Assembly (NCBI GenBank): GCA_000205985.2
Contig: GG729999.1
Coordinates: 1-38,959 of the forward strand
Reading direction: 5' to 3'
DNA from: an uncultured Candidatus Thioglobus sp.
GTDB taxonomy: Bacteria > Pseudomonadota > Gammaproteobacteria > PS1 > Pseudothioglobaceae
DNA length: 38,959 nucleotides
The translations under genes were made by a program, and so were the position numbers. A model generated the notes under the pieces. The model saw only the letters and a list, made by a program, of their open reading frames with translations, did not search any database and was not told where the DNA came from. Of this stretch, positions 23,818 to 32,923 are shown piece by piece (position 1 is the stretch's first letter; every line of letters starts with the position of its first letter).

Positions 23818-24330
23818 CTATTTAAAAGTGTCTTTTGGTGCACCATCGGTGCATTTTTTGCAATGCAACCGTAATCCAATATTAGACACTCTACCTGATT
23901 TCTTGATAACCCAAGGCCTAATGATCCAAGGTGGATCGTGCCTAACGTGCTGAAAGTGACCACACTCTAATTCAGCCACCCAGTCGGCTAAGTCGTCTTG
24001 ATGAAAGCCAATAATTGCACGTTTTACGGACGTGGATAAAACATCCTTAAAGTTTACAATTTTTCCTTTATGAATTTTGATACCTTCTTTTTGAAGACGC
24101 CTTCTTTTGATTTTTATATCTTGTGCAAAGCCGCCTAATTCACCCGTGGACTTAACCACTCTATGGCATGGCACTTCAGGCGCAAAAGGATTTTTATTCA
24201 TTGCACTTCCAACGGCCCGATGTGCGTTGGGATGGCCGATTAGTTTTGCCAGTCCAGCGTAAGTAATCACACTACCTGAGTGAACATCGCGTTTAAGAGT
24301 TTCGTAACACTTTTTTTGGAAAGGCGTCAC
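23818..24330 (-). CDS. Fusion of an MGMT/alkyltransferase-like DNA-binding domain (active-site PCHR) with a DUF3565-like C-terminal domain
   Basis: Residues 1-85: ITYAGLAKLIGHPNAHRAVGSAMNKNPFAPEVPCHRVVKSTGELGGFA. Residues 104-165: RAIIGFHQDDLADWVAELECGHFQHVRHDPPWIIRPWV...LHCKKC. Confidence 0.85.
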   Translation of the reverse strand: MTPFQKKCYETLKRDVHSGSVITYAGLAKLIGHPNAHRAVGSAMNKNPFAPEVPCHRVVKSTGELGGFAQDIKIKRRRLQKEGIKIHKGKIVNFKDVLSTSVKRAIIGFHQDDLADWVAELECGHFQHVRHDPPWIIRPWVIKKSGRVSNIGLRLHCKKCTDGAPKDTFK

Positions 24331-24860
24331 TCTAGGTAGGGGTTCATCGCTCCATCAAATTTGTCTTGCGCCTTAAGAATGAAATCACAAACCTCTCTAA
24401 CGGCACCGTGTCCACCGATTTTATCCGTTACTATGCAGGATTTCTCTTTCACCAATTCGTGTGCATTGGATACAGCAATTGGCAAGCCAACTTTAGTCAT
24501 TACTGGTAGGTCAATCACATCATCACCCATATAGGCCACTTGTTCAGCATTAAGACTTAACTTGTCTAGCAGGTCATTGAAAGCTACAACTTTGTCTTCT
24601 TGGCCTTGATAAAAGTGTTCAATGCCCAGGTTTTTCATTCGATGTTCGACGGTGGTTGATTGGCGTGCGGTAATAATGGCGGGTTCGATGCCATTGTCTT
24701 TGAGAATTTTGATGCCTAAGCCATCCAAAGAATTAAATCGTTTAAACTCTTGCCCATCATCAGAAAAATACAGACCGCCGTCAGTTAAAACGCCGTCCAC
24801 ATCAAAAATAATTAATTTGATCTCTTTGGCTCTCAGGTAAGATTTATTCAGTAATTTCAT
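24327..24860 (-). CDS. kdsC: 3-deoxy-D-manno-octulosonate 8-phosphate phosphatase (HAD family)
   Basis: IKLIIFDVDGVLTDGGLYFSDDGQEFKRFNSLDGLGIKIL; MGDDVIDLPVMTKVGLPIAVSNA. Confidence 0.95.
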   Translation of the reverse strand: MKLLNKSYLRAKEIKLIIFDVDGVLTDGGLYFSDDGQEFKRFNSLDGLGIKILKDNGIEPAIITARQSTTVEHRMKNLGIEHFYQGQEDKVVAFNDLLDKLSLNAEQVAYMGDDVIDLPVMTKVGLPIAVSNAHELVKEKSCIVTDKIGGHGAVREVCDFILKAQDKFDGAMNPYLE

Positions 24861-25368
24861 TTATTTTGCTCCATTCAAACTTATCTCCAGGGTCAGTTTT
24901 ACGGCCCGGTGAAACGTCACTATGACCAACAATATCTTTAATTGGATAACTTGATTTAAGCGTCTTTAATGTTTTATTTAATGATTGGTATTGTACCGAT
25001 TCGTAGGGAGTATTGTCATCCCCTTCAAGCTCAATGCCAATGGAAAAATCATTGCAATTATTTTTTCCATTAAAACTGGATTTTCCTGCATGCCAAGCGC
25101 GTTTATCAAACGGCACGAATTGGATGATGGAGCCATCACGCCTAATCAATAAATGCGCTGATACTTGTAAGTCTTTAATGGTCTTAAAGTAAGGATGGGC
25201 AAAAAAATCCAGCTGGTTGGTGAAAAACTGTTCAATGTAATTATTATCAAACTCTCCTGGTGGCAAAGATATGCTGTGAATGACCACCATAGAGATGCCA
25301 ACACCCCGTTCGTTATGATTGTCCGATGGAGATTGTTTGGCCGAACTAAGCAGGTGATTATGAATCAT
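24844..25368 (-). CDS. ampD: 1,6-anhydro-N-acetylmuramyl-L-alanine amidase AmpD
   Basis: VVIHSISLPPGEF, VSAHLLIRRDGSIIQFVPFDKRAWHAGKSSF, VGHSDVSPGRKTDPG. Confidence 0.95.
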   Translation of the reverse strand: MIHNHLLSSAKQSPSDNHNERGVGISMVVIHSISLPPGEFDNNYIEQFFTNQLDFFAHPYFKTIKDLQVSAHLLIRRDGSIIQFVPFDKRAWHAGKSSFNGKNNCNDFSIGIELEGDDNTPYESVQYQSLNKTLKTLKSSYPIKDIVGHSDVSPGRKTDPGDKFEWSKINEITE

Positions 25369-25383
25369 AGGCAGATTATAACC

Positions 25384-26247
25384 CTAATCGATTCGGTTGA
25401 AGTAGCGCCCTCTGAGTAATAGTCTTGGATTGTTTGGATCATCGTTAAAATCGCTGCGTTTATGCAACACGTTATTACAAAGCATGCCCTGGCCTGAATG
25501 CATTAGATGTTTAAAATGATAATCAGTATGCTTACTCAATAGTTCATCTAGGTGTTCAATGGCTTGATTTACTTCAATGGAATCTAAAAATTCAATGTTT
25601 TTTTTGCGTTGCGTGTAACGCATGTAAAGCTCCCCACTGGCCTCATCGATAAAAAAGACAGGACCAGTTGAAGTTGTTCGTCTGACCTTGCCATTGACTT
25701 TATGCTCAGGGATGGTCATGGCATTTGGATGAATAAGGGCCTTAGCAACGTCTGGATTGTCTTCACGCAACAAGAGATAAACCATTTGTGGGTCAATCCA
25801 TTCGTTAGTCCCACCTTCTGAGGCTGGCCGTACACAAAACAAAGAAAATGCCCTAATGCGCTGTTCTATCGCATTGTAATAGCCGTCCGTGTGCCAACCT
25901 ATGGCTTTGTTAGTATAAGGTATAAACTCACTTTGGTTTTTGTTGGTACTTTGGGTGATGTGCGCCAACCCTCGATCTTGCACGTACAAGTGTCGATCAA
26001 AATCTTTCAGCCCAAACTGGGCGTTCATGTTGATAATGGCATCAGCATAATCAGTTTGTTCCAAAACATGAAAAAGTGCAAAATTTCCCTGCTGACACAA
26101 GGAAACAACTTTATTTTTTTCGGAGTCTCTTAACTCAAAAGGGTTTTCAATTTCAACAAGATAGTCTTCCAGTTTAGTGGAGGTATTGGCTAATTTATCG
26201 TCTCGCCAATGTTGGTAGTTGTCGCTTTTGGTGAGAACATTAGCCAT
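25384..26247 (-). CDS. TauD/TfdA-like Fe(II)/2-oxoglutarate-dependent dioxygenase, substrate unknown
   Basis: 287 aa with candidate HxD motif GWHTDGYY, GGTNEWIDP, distal NNVLHKRSDF and RLLLRGRYF; start overlaps the yidC stop. Confidence 0.75.
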   Translation of the reverse strand: MANVLTKSDNYQHWRDDKLANTSTKLEDYLVEIENPFELRDSEKNKVVSLCQQGNFALFHVLEQTDYADAIINMNAQFGLKDFDRHLYVQDRGLAHITQSTNKNQSEFIPYTNKAIGWHTDGYYNAIEQRIRAFSLFCVRPASEGGTNEWIDPQMVYLLLREDNPDVAKALIHPNAMTIPEHKVNGKVRRTTSTGPVFFIDEASGELYMRYTQRKKNIEFLDSIEVNQAIEHLDELLSKHTDYHFKHLMHSGQGMLCNNVLHKRSDFNDDPNNPRLLLRGRYFNRID

Positions 26248-27880
26248 TAATGCGTTTATTGATCACCCATTGTTGAGTAATGGATAAGATGTTATTAACC
26301 ACCCAGTAAAGTACAAGTCCTGATGGGAACCACAGGAAGAAAATAGTAAACACAAATGGCAACGACATCATGATTTTTGCTTGCATAGGATCGGGTGGCG
26401 GCGGGTTGAGTTTTTGTTGAACAAACATAGACACGCCCATGATGATTGGCAATATGTAGTAAGGGTCTTGCGCAGATAAATCGGCTAAATACCAAAACGG
26501 TGTTTGGCGCAGTTCAACCATTTCTAGCAGTACCCAGTAAAGAGAAATAAACACAGGGATTTGAACCAAGATAGGCAAGCAACCGGAAGCAGGGTTGATT
26601 TTTTCTTTCTTGTACAACTCCATGGTTTTTTGGCCAAGCTTTTGCTTGTCATCTCCGTAGGTTTCTTTTAGCTTTGTTAATCTTGGAGAGAGTTTTCTCA
26701 TGCCTGCCATTGAGCGGTAAGATTTTTCACTCAGTTTGTAAAAAGCAAGTTTGATTAAAATCGTTAGAATGATGATTGACCAGCCCCAAGAGTTAACAAT
26801 GGAATAGATCCAGTGCATCAGTTCAGACAAAGGCTTAGCGATAATGAATAGCACGCCATAATCTACTGTTTTGTCTAACCCTGGTGCGACGCTATCAATA
26901 CGAGCTTGCTCTTTAGGGCCTATGTAAAGGTCACTTCCAGGCAGTACAGTAGTAGCGCCAGGAGCAATTGATACGTTTGGATTAACCACGGTTAATAAGT
27001 AGTTGTTGTTGCGAGCGCTGGATGAATAACTGTGTGTGTTATCCGAATCAGGAATCCAAGCGGCAAAGAAGTAGTGTTGAATCATTGCTGTCCAGCCACC
27101 TTTAGAGGTTGTTTTTGGTTCTGAGCTGAAATCGTCAAATTCGATTTTTTCATACACGTCCTGATCATCAAATTTGGCACCACCGGTAAAAGTTGGCATC
27201 ATCATGTTGGACTCATCAAGCGCGTTACGAACAAGCTGTGTGTAACTACTCAAGGTTAGTTCTTTGTTAGAATTGTTGGTTACAACGTAGTCAACCGTAA
27301 TAACGTAACTGCCCCTTTTAAAATGGAAGTTTTTTACCACTTCAATACCGTTATCACTCTTCCATTTGAAAGGTACCGTTAGGGTTTCACCGTTTAATTG
27401 ATAGTTGTTGTTGCTTGAAGTAAAAATTGAGTGATGCGTTGGCATTTGCTCTTGTGGTAACAAACCGCTTTGAGCCTGGAACAATCCACCTGCTTTATTA
27501 CTGAGTAATTGAAACTTCTTAATGCCATCCAGCTCCTCTGGATAGGCGTTAAGAAGTGCATTTTGTACAGTGCCGCCTTTGTGGCTAATTTCTACCGTTA
27601 GCAGATCAGTACTAACGGTAGTGTGTGGATGTTGTTGTATAGCAGGGGCAATTGGTAAGTCGACACGGGCTTTAGTATGGGTAATGCTTGGCACATCTTG
27701 ATCTTGAGTTGGCGTCTGAGATTGGGTCTGTACTGGTGTTGGCGTGTCGAATTCAATGGTTTTTGTTTGTCTAACCAAATTACCATTGGTGTCAACCGTG
27801 TGGGTAATTTCCCATTTATCCCACAGCAAGAAAATACTTAAAAAGATTGCAACAATGAGAAAGAATTTTTGATTGTCCAT
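26240..27880 (-). CDS. yidC: Membrane protein insertase YidC
   Basis: MDNQKFFLIVAIFLSIFLLWDKW; NPASGCLPILVQIPVFISLYWVLLEMVELRQTPF; WVVNNILSITQQWVINK. Confidence 0.98.
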   Translation of the reverse strand: MDNQKFFLIVAIFLSIFLLWDKWEITHTVDTNGNLVRQTKTIEFDTPTPVQTQSQTPTQDQDVPSITHTKARVDLPIAPAIQQHPHTTVSTDLLTVEISHKGGTVQNALLNAYPEELDGIKKFQLLSNKAGGLFQAQSGLLPQEQMPTHHSIFTSSNNNYQLNGETLTVPFKWKSDNGIEVVKNFHFKRGSYVITVDYVVTNNSNKELTLSSYTQLVRNALDESNMMMPTFTGGAKFDDQDVYEKIEFDDFSSEPKTTSKGGWTAMIQHYFFAAWIPDSDNTHSYSSSARNNNYLLTVVNPNVSIAPGATTVLPGSDLYIGPKEQARIDSVAPGLDKTVDYGVLFIIAKPLSELMHWIYSIVNSWGWSIIILTILIKLAFYKLSEKSYRSMAGMRKLSPRLTKLKETYGDDKQKLGQKTMELYKKEKINPASGCLPILVQIPVFISLYWVLLEMVELRQTPFWYLADLSAQDPYYILPIIMGVSMFVQQKLNPPPPDPMQAKIMMSLPFVFTIFFLWFPSGLVLYWVVNNILSITQQWVINKRING

Positions 27881-27898
27881 AATGGTATAGTTTATTGG

Positions 27899-28123
27899 TT
27901 AATGTGAATGTTTTTTAGGCACGGGATCAAATCCGCCATCGTGCCAAGGATGACATTTTCCAATGCGTTTAATGCTGAGGTTTAGGCCTTTAAAGAATCC
28001 ATGCTCTTTAACAGCATCATAGGAATATTGCGAACAAGTCGGGTCGAAGCGGCAATTAGAGCCCAAAATCGGGCTAATGAACAGTTGGTAAAACTTAATT
28101 GGAATGAGTAATAAGTAGCGCAT
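27899..28123 (-). CDS. yidD: Membrane protein insertion efficiency factor YidD
   Basis: [59 protein letters not shown]. Confidence 0.97.
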   Translation of the reverse strand: MRYLLLIPIKFYQLFISPILGSNCRFDPTCSQYSYDAVKEHGFFKGLNLSIKRIGKCHPWHDGGFDPVPKKHSH

Positions 28124-28464
28124 TAAACTTTTGTTACTTTTTTAAATAAATCAATGAGCTCATTGGATAAAATAAAGTTTTTAGCCGGTCTGGATTTTCT
28201 TGCCATTACTACAAAGTCCCAGTTTTTTAAATTATTTTTCTCGCACCTAAAGGTTTCTCTTGCTATTCTTTTGAATCGATTTCTATCAACGGCTAAACGA
28301 TGCACTTTTTTTGAAATTGCCAGCCCCAAACGTGGATTGGATTTTTTAATGGGTTTTGCAATCACTTGCCAGTAACTTCCTTTAGCAAGTTTTCCACCTT
28401 TAAAAATATGAGCGTATTCATGAGCTTTAAGGATTCTGGCTTCACGCGTCAGCCGTAGAGACAC
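28123..28464 (-). CDS. rnpA: Ribonuclease P protein component (GTG start)
   Basis: [30 protein letters not shown]. Confidence 0.96.
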   Translation of the reverse strand: MSLRLTREARILKAHEYAHIFKGGKLAKGSYWQVIAKPIKKSNPRLGLAISKKVHRLAVDRNRFKRIARETFRCEKNNLKNWDFVVMARKSRPAKNFILSNELIDLFKKVTKV

Positions 28465-28471
28465 TTAAGGT

Positions 28472-28612
28472 TTAAGCCGCTAAGCGTTTACGCCCCTTTC
28501 TTCTGCGTGCGTTAATAACAGCGCGACCCGCTTTAGTGCTCATTCTTGATCTGAAACCGTGCTTACGCTTACGCTTGATAACACTCGGTTGAAAGGTTCT
28601 TTTCTGCTTCAT
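28472..28612 (-). CDS. rpmH: 50S ribosomal protein L34 (not in supplied ORF track)
   Basis: Reverse-strand translation [46 protein letters not shown], 46 aa. Confidence 0.98.
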   Translation of the reverse strand: MKQKRTFQPSVIKRKRKHGFRSRMSTKAGRAVINARRRKGRKRLAA

Positions 28613-28714
28613 AATGAATATCGTTCAATAAAATCTTGCAATTTTACCATAAGTCACAATAAGCCTTGCAAATAACTGACATAATAGTCACCAATTTTTA
28701 CTGAGCAAGTTTTG

Positions 28715-29803
28715 ATGGATTTAATTTATTGGTTATTATTGCTAAAAGCCCCACACGTAGGGGTTCGTACTTTTTATAAAGCGTTGAAACACTTTGAAAC
28801 GCCCGAACAGGTATTTTTAGCTTCAAAGTCTGAGCGTAAAGAGTGTGGATTATTTAGGCAAGCAGCGCTTGACTATTTAGAGAATCAAGATCACTCGGTG
28901 GTGCAAGCTGATTTAGATTGGGTTAAGTCAGACGACTGTCACATCGTTACCTTGATTGATGAAAGTTATCCCAAGCAGCTCAAAACCATTTCCGACCCAC
29001 CACCCTTGCTCTATATTAGAGGAAGCGTTGAGTGCTTATCTAAAACACAGTTCGCCATTGTGGGCAGTCGTAACCCGACACCAGGCGGAAAGCAGAATGC
29101 TTATCAATTTTCACAAGAGTTATCCAGGGCGGGGATGATTATTACTTCGGGTATGGCCAGTGGCATTGATGCACAGGCACATATTGGCGCTTTGGAAGTG
29201 GATTGCCCGACCATTGCGGTGTGTGGCACAGGGTTGGATCGAATCTACCCAGCCAAACATAAGTCTTTAGCGCATCAAATATCACTCAAGGGCGCTTTGG
29301 TTTCAGAATTTTGTATTGGAACATCCCCAATTGCTAATAATTTTCCTAGACGCAACCGCATTATTAGCGGCCTGAGTTTGGGCACATTGGTGGTGGAAGC
29401 CAGCATCAAAAGTGGCACCATGATTACGGCTAAGTTGGCGGCTGATCAAGGCAGGGAAGTGTTTGCCATTCCCAGTTCAATTCACAACCCCTTGTCTCAA
29501 GGTTGCCACCAGCTCATCAAGCAAGGAGCTAAATTAGTAGACACGATTAATGATATTATTGAGGAGCTACCAATTGATTTAAAAAGCTCAACTAAACCAC
29601 TTAATGTGTCTAATTGTACAAATAGTGTGGACAAGACACCCTTTGTGCTATTAAAATACTTAAGTTATGAGGCCATGACGATTGATAAAATGGTTGAAAA
29701 AAGCGGGTTAAGCCCCCAAGTAATTACTCAAGAGCTACTTTTGCTTGAGCTTGAAAATAGGGTTGAAAAGGCTAGCGGGTCTGCTTATGCGTTAACTAAA
29801 TAA
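28715..29803 (+). CDS. dprA: DNA processing protein DprA/Smf
   Basis: FAIVGSRNPTPGGKQNAYQFSQELSRAGMIITSGMASGIDAQAHIGAL; ATG at 28715 preferred over the TTG at 28712 in the track. Confidence 0.96.
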   Translation: MDLIYWLLLLKAPHVGVRTFYKALKHFETPEQVFLASKSERKECGLFRQAALDYLENQDHSVVQADLDWVKSDDCHIVTLIDESYPKQLKTISDPPPLLYIRGSVECLSKTQFAIVGSRNPTPGGKQNAYQFSQELSRAGMIITSGMASGIDAQAHIGALEVDCPTIAVCGTGLDRIYPAKHKSLAHQISLKGALVSEFCIGTSPIANNFPRRNRIISGLSLGTLVVEASIKSGTMITAKLAADQGREVFAIPSSIHNPLSQGCHQLIKQGAKLVDTINDIIEELPIDLKSSTKPLNVSNCTNSVDKTPFVLLKYLSYEAMTIDKMVEKSGLSPQVITQELLLLELENRVEKASGSAYALTK

Positions 29804-29810
29804 GGTTTCT

Positions 29811-30299
29811 ATGACAAATAATATTCTTGATGTTCTGACTTATATGTTTGACTACCTTTTTGAAGAGGCTGAGCAAGACTCGTCTCATGAGATTGATGAT
29901 ATGGAGTTAAAAGCACACCTTTCCGATGCTGGGTTTGACACTAATCGTATTGATAAAGCGCTAAGCTGGCTTGAGAACATCGCCACTTTGCAAGACGGCC
30001 GTATTAAGCCATTTTCAACTAATCATGGCGGTATGCGTATTTACAGTGATGCGGAAAAATTAAAATTAGATGCAAAATCGCGTGGTTTTTTATTATTCAT
30101 GGAAAACATGGGTCAGCTGGATGCAAATCAGCGTGAAATGATCATTGATCAAATTATGTCGTTGGGTGATTCCAGCCTGTCTTTAGATGATTTAAAATGG
30201 GTAGTGATGATGGTGCTAGGCAATAGCATTGATGAAGATGTTTCAGCGCAATGGTTAGAATCCATTGTATTTCTTGATGATAATCACACGCTTCAATAA
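29811..30299 (+). CDS. smg: Smg family protein (DUF494)
   Basis: NILDVLTYMFDYLFEEAEQ..., between dprA and topA. Confidence 0.92.
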   Translation: MTNNILDVLTYMFDYLFEEAEQDSSHEIDDMELKAHLSDAGFDTNRIDKALSWLENIATLQDGRIKPFSTNHGGMRIYSDAEKLKLDAKSRGFLLFMENMGQLDANQREMIIDQIMSLGDSSLSLDDLKWVVMMVLGNSIDEDVSAQWLESIVFLDDNHTLQ

Positions 30300-32644
30300 T
30301 GGCAAAAAACCTTGTCATTGTTGAGTCCCCTGCAAAAGCCAAAACAATTGAAAAATTTCTAGGCAAAGACTACCAAGTTAAGTCTAGTATTGGTCACATC
30401 CGCGACATGGCCAAGAAAAATGGCATTGAAATTGAGAACAATTTCAAGCCTAACTATGAAATCAGCGCCGATAAGAAAAAAGTTGTAGCCGATCTTCGAA
30501 AAGCAGTCAAAAAATCTGAGCAAGTCTATCTCGCGACTGATGAGGACCGCGAGGGAGAAGCGATCGCCTGGCATTTATTAGAAGCCTTAGACCTGCCAAA
30601 AGACACCCCAAGAATTGTTTTTCATGAAATCACCAAGGGGGCAATTACAAAAGCAATCCAAGAGCCAAGAACGGTAAACTTTGATGTTGTTGATGCACAA
30701 CAAGCCAGACGTGTTATTGATCGTTTGGTGGGTTTTGAAATCTCGGGCGTTCTATGGAAAAAAGTTTCAGGCGCAAAGTCAGCGGGTAGGGTGCAATCCC
30801 CAGTGGTACGTTTAGTGGTTGAAAGAGAAAGAGAAATCAATGACCATACGGCAAAAAGCATGTTTAAAATTAAAGCTGATTTGGTAAATGACGCAGGTGA
30901 ATTAATTGAAGCAAAACTTGATAAAGATTTTGCTACAAAAGACGAAGCACTTGAATTTACCAACGCATTACTAGAGGCAAAACTCAACGTTAATAGTACT
31001 GAGAAAAAACCTTCTAAGCGTTCTCCAAAAGCACCATTCATCACTTCAACTTTGCAGCAAGAAGCATCGCAAAAACTTGGTTTTTCAGTTAAACAAACCA
31101 TGACTTTAGCGCAAAACTTGTATCGAGAAGGTGCAATTACTTACATGAGAACTGACTCCTTCACATTGTCTGAAGAAGCGATTGCAGCAGCCCAAAAGGA
31201 AATCACGTCTAAGTATGGTGCTGAGTATCATCAAGCGAGACGTCATAAAACCAAAGACGCAGGCGCACAAGAAGCGCACGAGGCGATTCGCCCAACCGAT
31301 TTAACCAAGCCAAGTATTCCTGGCGTTGAAGATCAGGTGGCCAAACTTTATGCACTGATTTATAAGCGCACATTAGCCTCGCAAATGAGTGATGCTAAGC
31401 TACAAAAAACACAAATTAAAACCAATATTTCTAACCGTGATGAGAGTTTTTTAGCCAACGGCGAAATATTAGTATTCCCAGGTTTCTTGAGTGTATACGA
31501 CTACTTGTCATCAGACGATAAATTATTGCCAGATCTTGCCCAAGGTGATGAACTAACTCTGGCCAGTTTTGCTGCGAGAGAAAGTTTTTCACGCGCTAAG
31601 CCACGTTACACCGAAGCATCTTTAGTAAAGAAAATTGAAGAAATGGGCATTGGTCGTCCGTCTACTTTTGCTACCATGGTGTCAACTGTACAAGACCGTA
31701 ACTATGTCACCAAGGAAACACGCGAAGGTGTAGAGCGCGCCTATCAATTGATTGAAATTAATAAAGGCAAAGTTGAGCAATCAGAGCCGACAGAAAATAC
31801 AGGCGCTGAGAAAAATAAACTTTTTCCAACCAGTGTTGCTTATCTATTGACTGACTTCTTGGTGAAGCATTTTGGTGATATTGTTGATTACAAGTTCACA
31901 GCAAATTTAGAAACTGATTTTGATACGATTGCTAATCAAGGTGTTGTTTGGCAAGGCGTGGTCAAAGAATTCTACGGCCCTTTCCATGCAAAAATTGAAG
32001 CGGCAGATGATATCTCTAGAGAAGAGACTCATGGTATGCGCGATCTTGGCATTGATCCGAAGAGTGGAAAACCCGTCAGTGTGCGTTTTGGACGCTATGG
32101 TGCTTTTGCGCAGATTGGCCATAAAGATGATGAAGATAAGCCGGCTTTTGCTTCACTACGCGGTGACCTTGTTATTGAAACCATTACCCTTGATGAGGCA
32201 TTAGAGTTATTCAACATGCCACGTACGGTAGGTGAAACAGAAGATTTTGGCGTTATAAAAGCCAACTATGGTCGTTTTGGGCCTTACATACAATATGGCA
32301 AAAAATACGTTTCTTTGAAAGAAGAGATCCCAGAGGATGTGACGCTTGAAAAGGCATTGGAATTAATTGCTGCTAAAGAAAAATTTGATGCTGAACGTAT
32401 TATTAAAACTTTTGAGGATTCTGAGATTCAGGTGCTCAATGGACGTTTTGGCCCTTATATCTGGAACGGTAAAAAACGTGGAAAAGGTCAAAAGAACATC
32501 ACCATTAAGAAATTTTTTGGCGATAAAGAACCTTCAGATTTAACCATTGAAGAATGTAAAAAAGCCATAGCCGGAAAAGTAAAATCCAAAACCGCTAAGC
32601 GCAAAAAGAAAAAGCCAGCTAAGAAGACAGCTAAAAAATCATAA
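30299..32644 (+). CDS. topA: DNA topoisomerase I with Topo C-terminal repeats and Lys-rich tail, no Cys zinc fingers
   Basis: MAKNLVIVESPAKAKTIEKFLGKDYQVKSSIGHIRD; ITYMRTDSFTLS; repeats RFGRYGAFAQIG, YGRFGPYIQYG, NGRFGPYIWNG; tail KKKKPAKKTAKKS. Confidence 0.97.
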   Translation: MAKNLVIVESPAKAKTIEKFLGKDYQVKSSIGHIRDMAKKNGIEIENNFKPNYEISADKKKVVADLRKAVKKSEQVYLATDEDREGEAIAWHLLEALDLPKDTPRIVFHEITKGAITKAIQEPRTVNFDVVDAQQARRVIDRLVGFEISGVLWKKVSGAKSAGRVQSPVVRLVVEREREINDHTAKSMFKIKADLVNDAGELIEAKLDKDFATKDEALEFTNALLEAKLNVNSTEKKPSKRSPKAPFITSTLQQEASQKLGFSVKQTMTLAQNLYREGAITYMRTDSFTLSEEAIAAAQKEITSKYGAEYHQARRHKTKDAGAQEAHEAIRPTDLTKPSIPGVEDQVAKLYALIYKRTLASQMSDAKLQKTQIKTNISNRDESFLANGEILVFPGFLSVYDYLSSDDKLLPDLAQGDELTLASFAARESFSRAKPRYTEASLVKKIEEMGIGRPSTFATMVSTVQDRNYVTKETREGVERAYQLIEINKGKVEQSEPTENTGAEKNKLFPTSVAYLLTDFLVKHFGDIVDYKFTANLETDFDTIANQGVVWQGVVKEFYGPFHAKIEAADDISREETHGMRDLGIDPKSGKPVSVRFGRYGAFAQIGHKDDEDKPAFASLRGDLVIETITLDEALELFNMPRTVGETEDFGVIKANYGRFGPYIQYGKKYVSLKEEIPEDVTLEKALELIAAKEKFDAERIIKTFEDSEIQVLNGRFGPYIWNGKKRGKGQKNITIKKFFGDKEPSDLTIEECKKAIAGKVKSKTAKRKKKKPAKKTAKKS

Positions 32645-32726
32645 GCCAATTATCACACACTCTGTTTCGGTAAAAAGAGCGCATCGTCAGTGTAAAATAA
32701 CAAGCATTTAATTAAACAAAAATTTT

Positions 32727-32909
32727 ATGTTGCTATTGAGCGAAGTGATGATTGCTAATCCTCAAGTTGATGATTTTGAATCGCTGGTTGAAACTTTAAA
32801 AGCCATTTCTAAAGCTTCTGATGAGCGCTTTTTTCGTATGGATGTCAAACCAGACTATACCGATACGCCGGATAATTGGGAAGACCGACTAGAGGCTACA
32901 TTTTATTAG
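32727..32909 (+). CDS. Uncharacterised 60 aa protein
   Basis: Complete ORF with ATG; lies 14 bp before the next co-directional ORF. Acidic, no recognised domain. Confidence 0.5.
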   Translation: MLLLSEVMIANPQVDDFESLVETLKAISKASDERFFRMDVKPDYTDTPDNWEDRLEATFY

Positions 32910-32923
32910 ATACACCTTAGATT

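Noticed and set aside
28472-28715. Possible oriC/dnaA region beside rpmH
   Set aside because: The gene divergent from rpmH is dprA, not dnaA, and I see no TTATCCACA-like DnaA boxes in the 100 bp gap.
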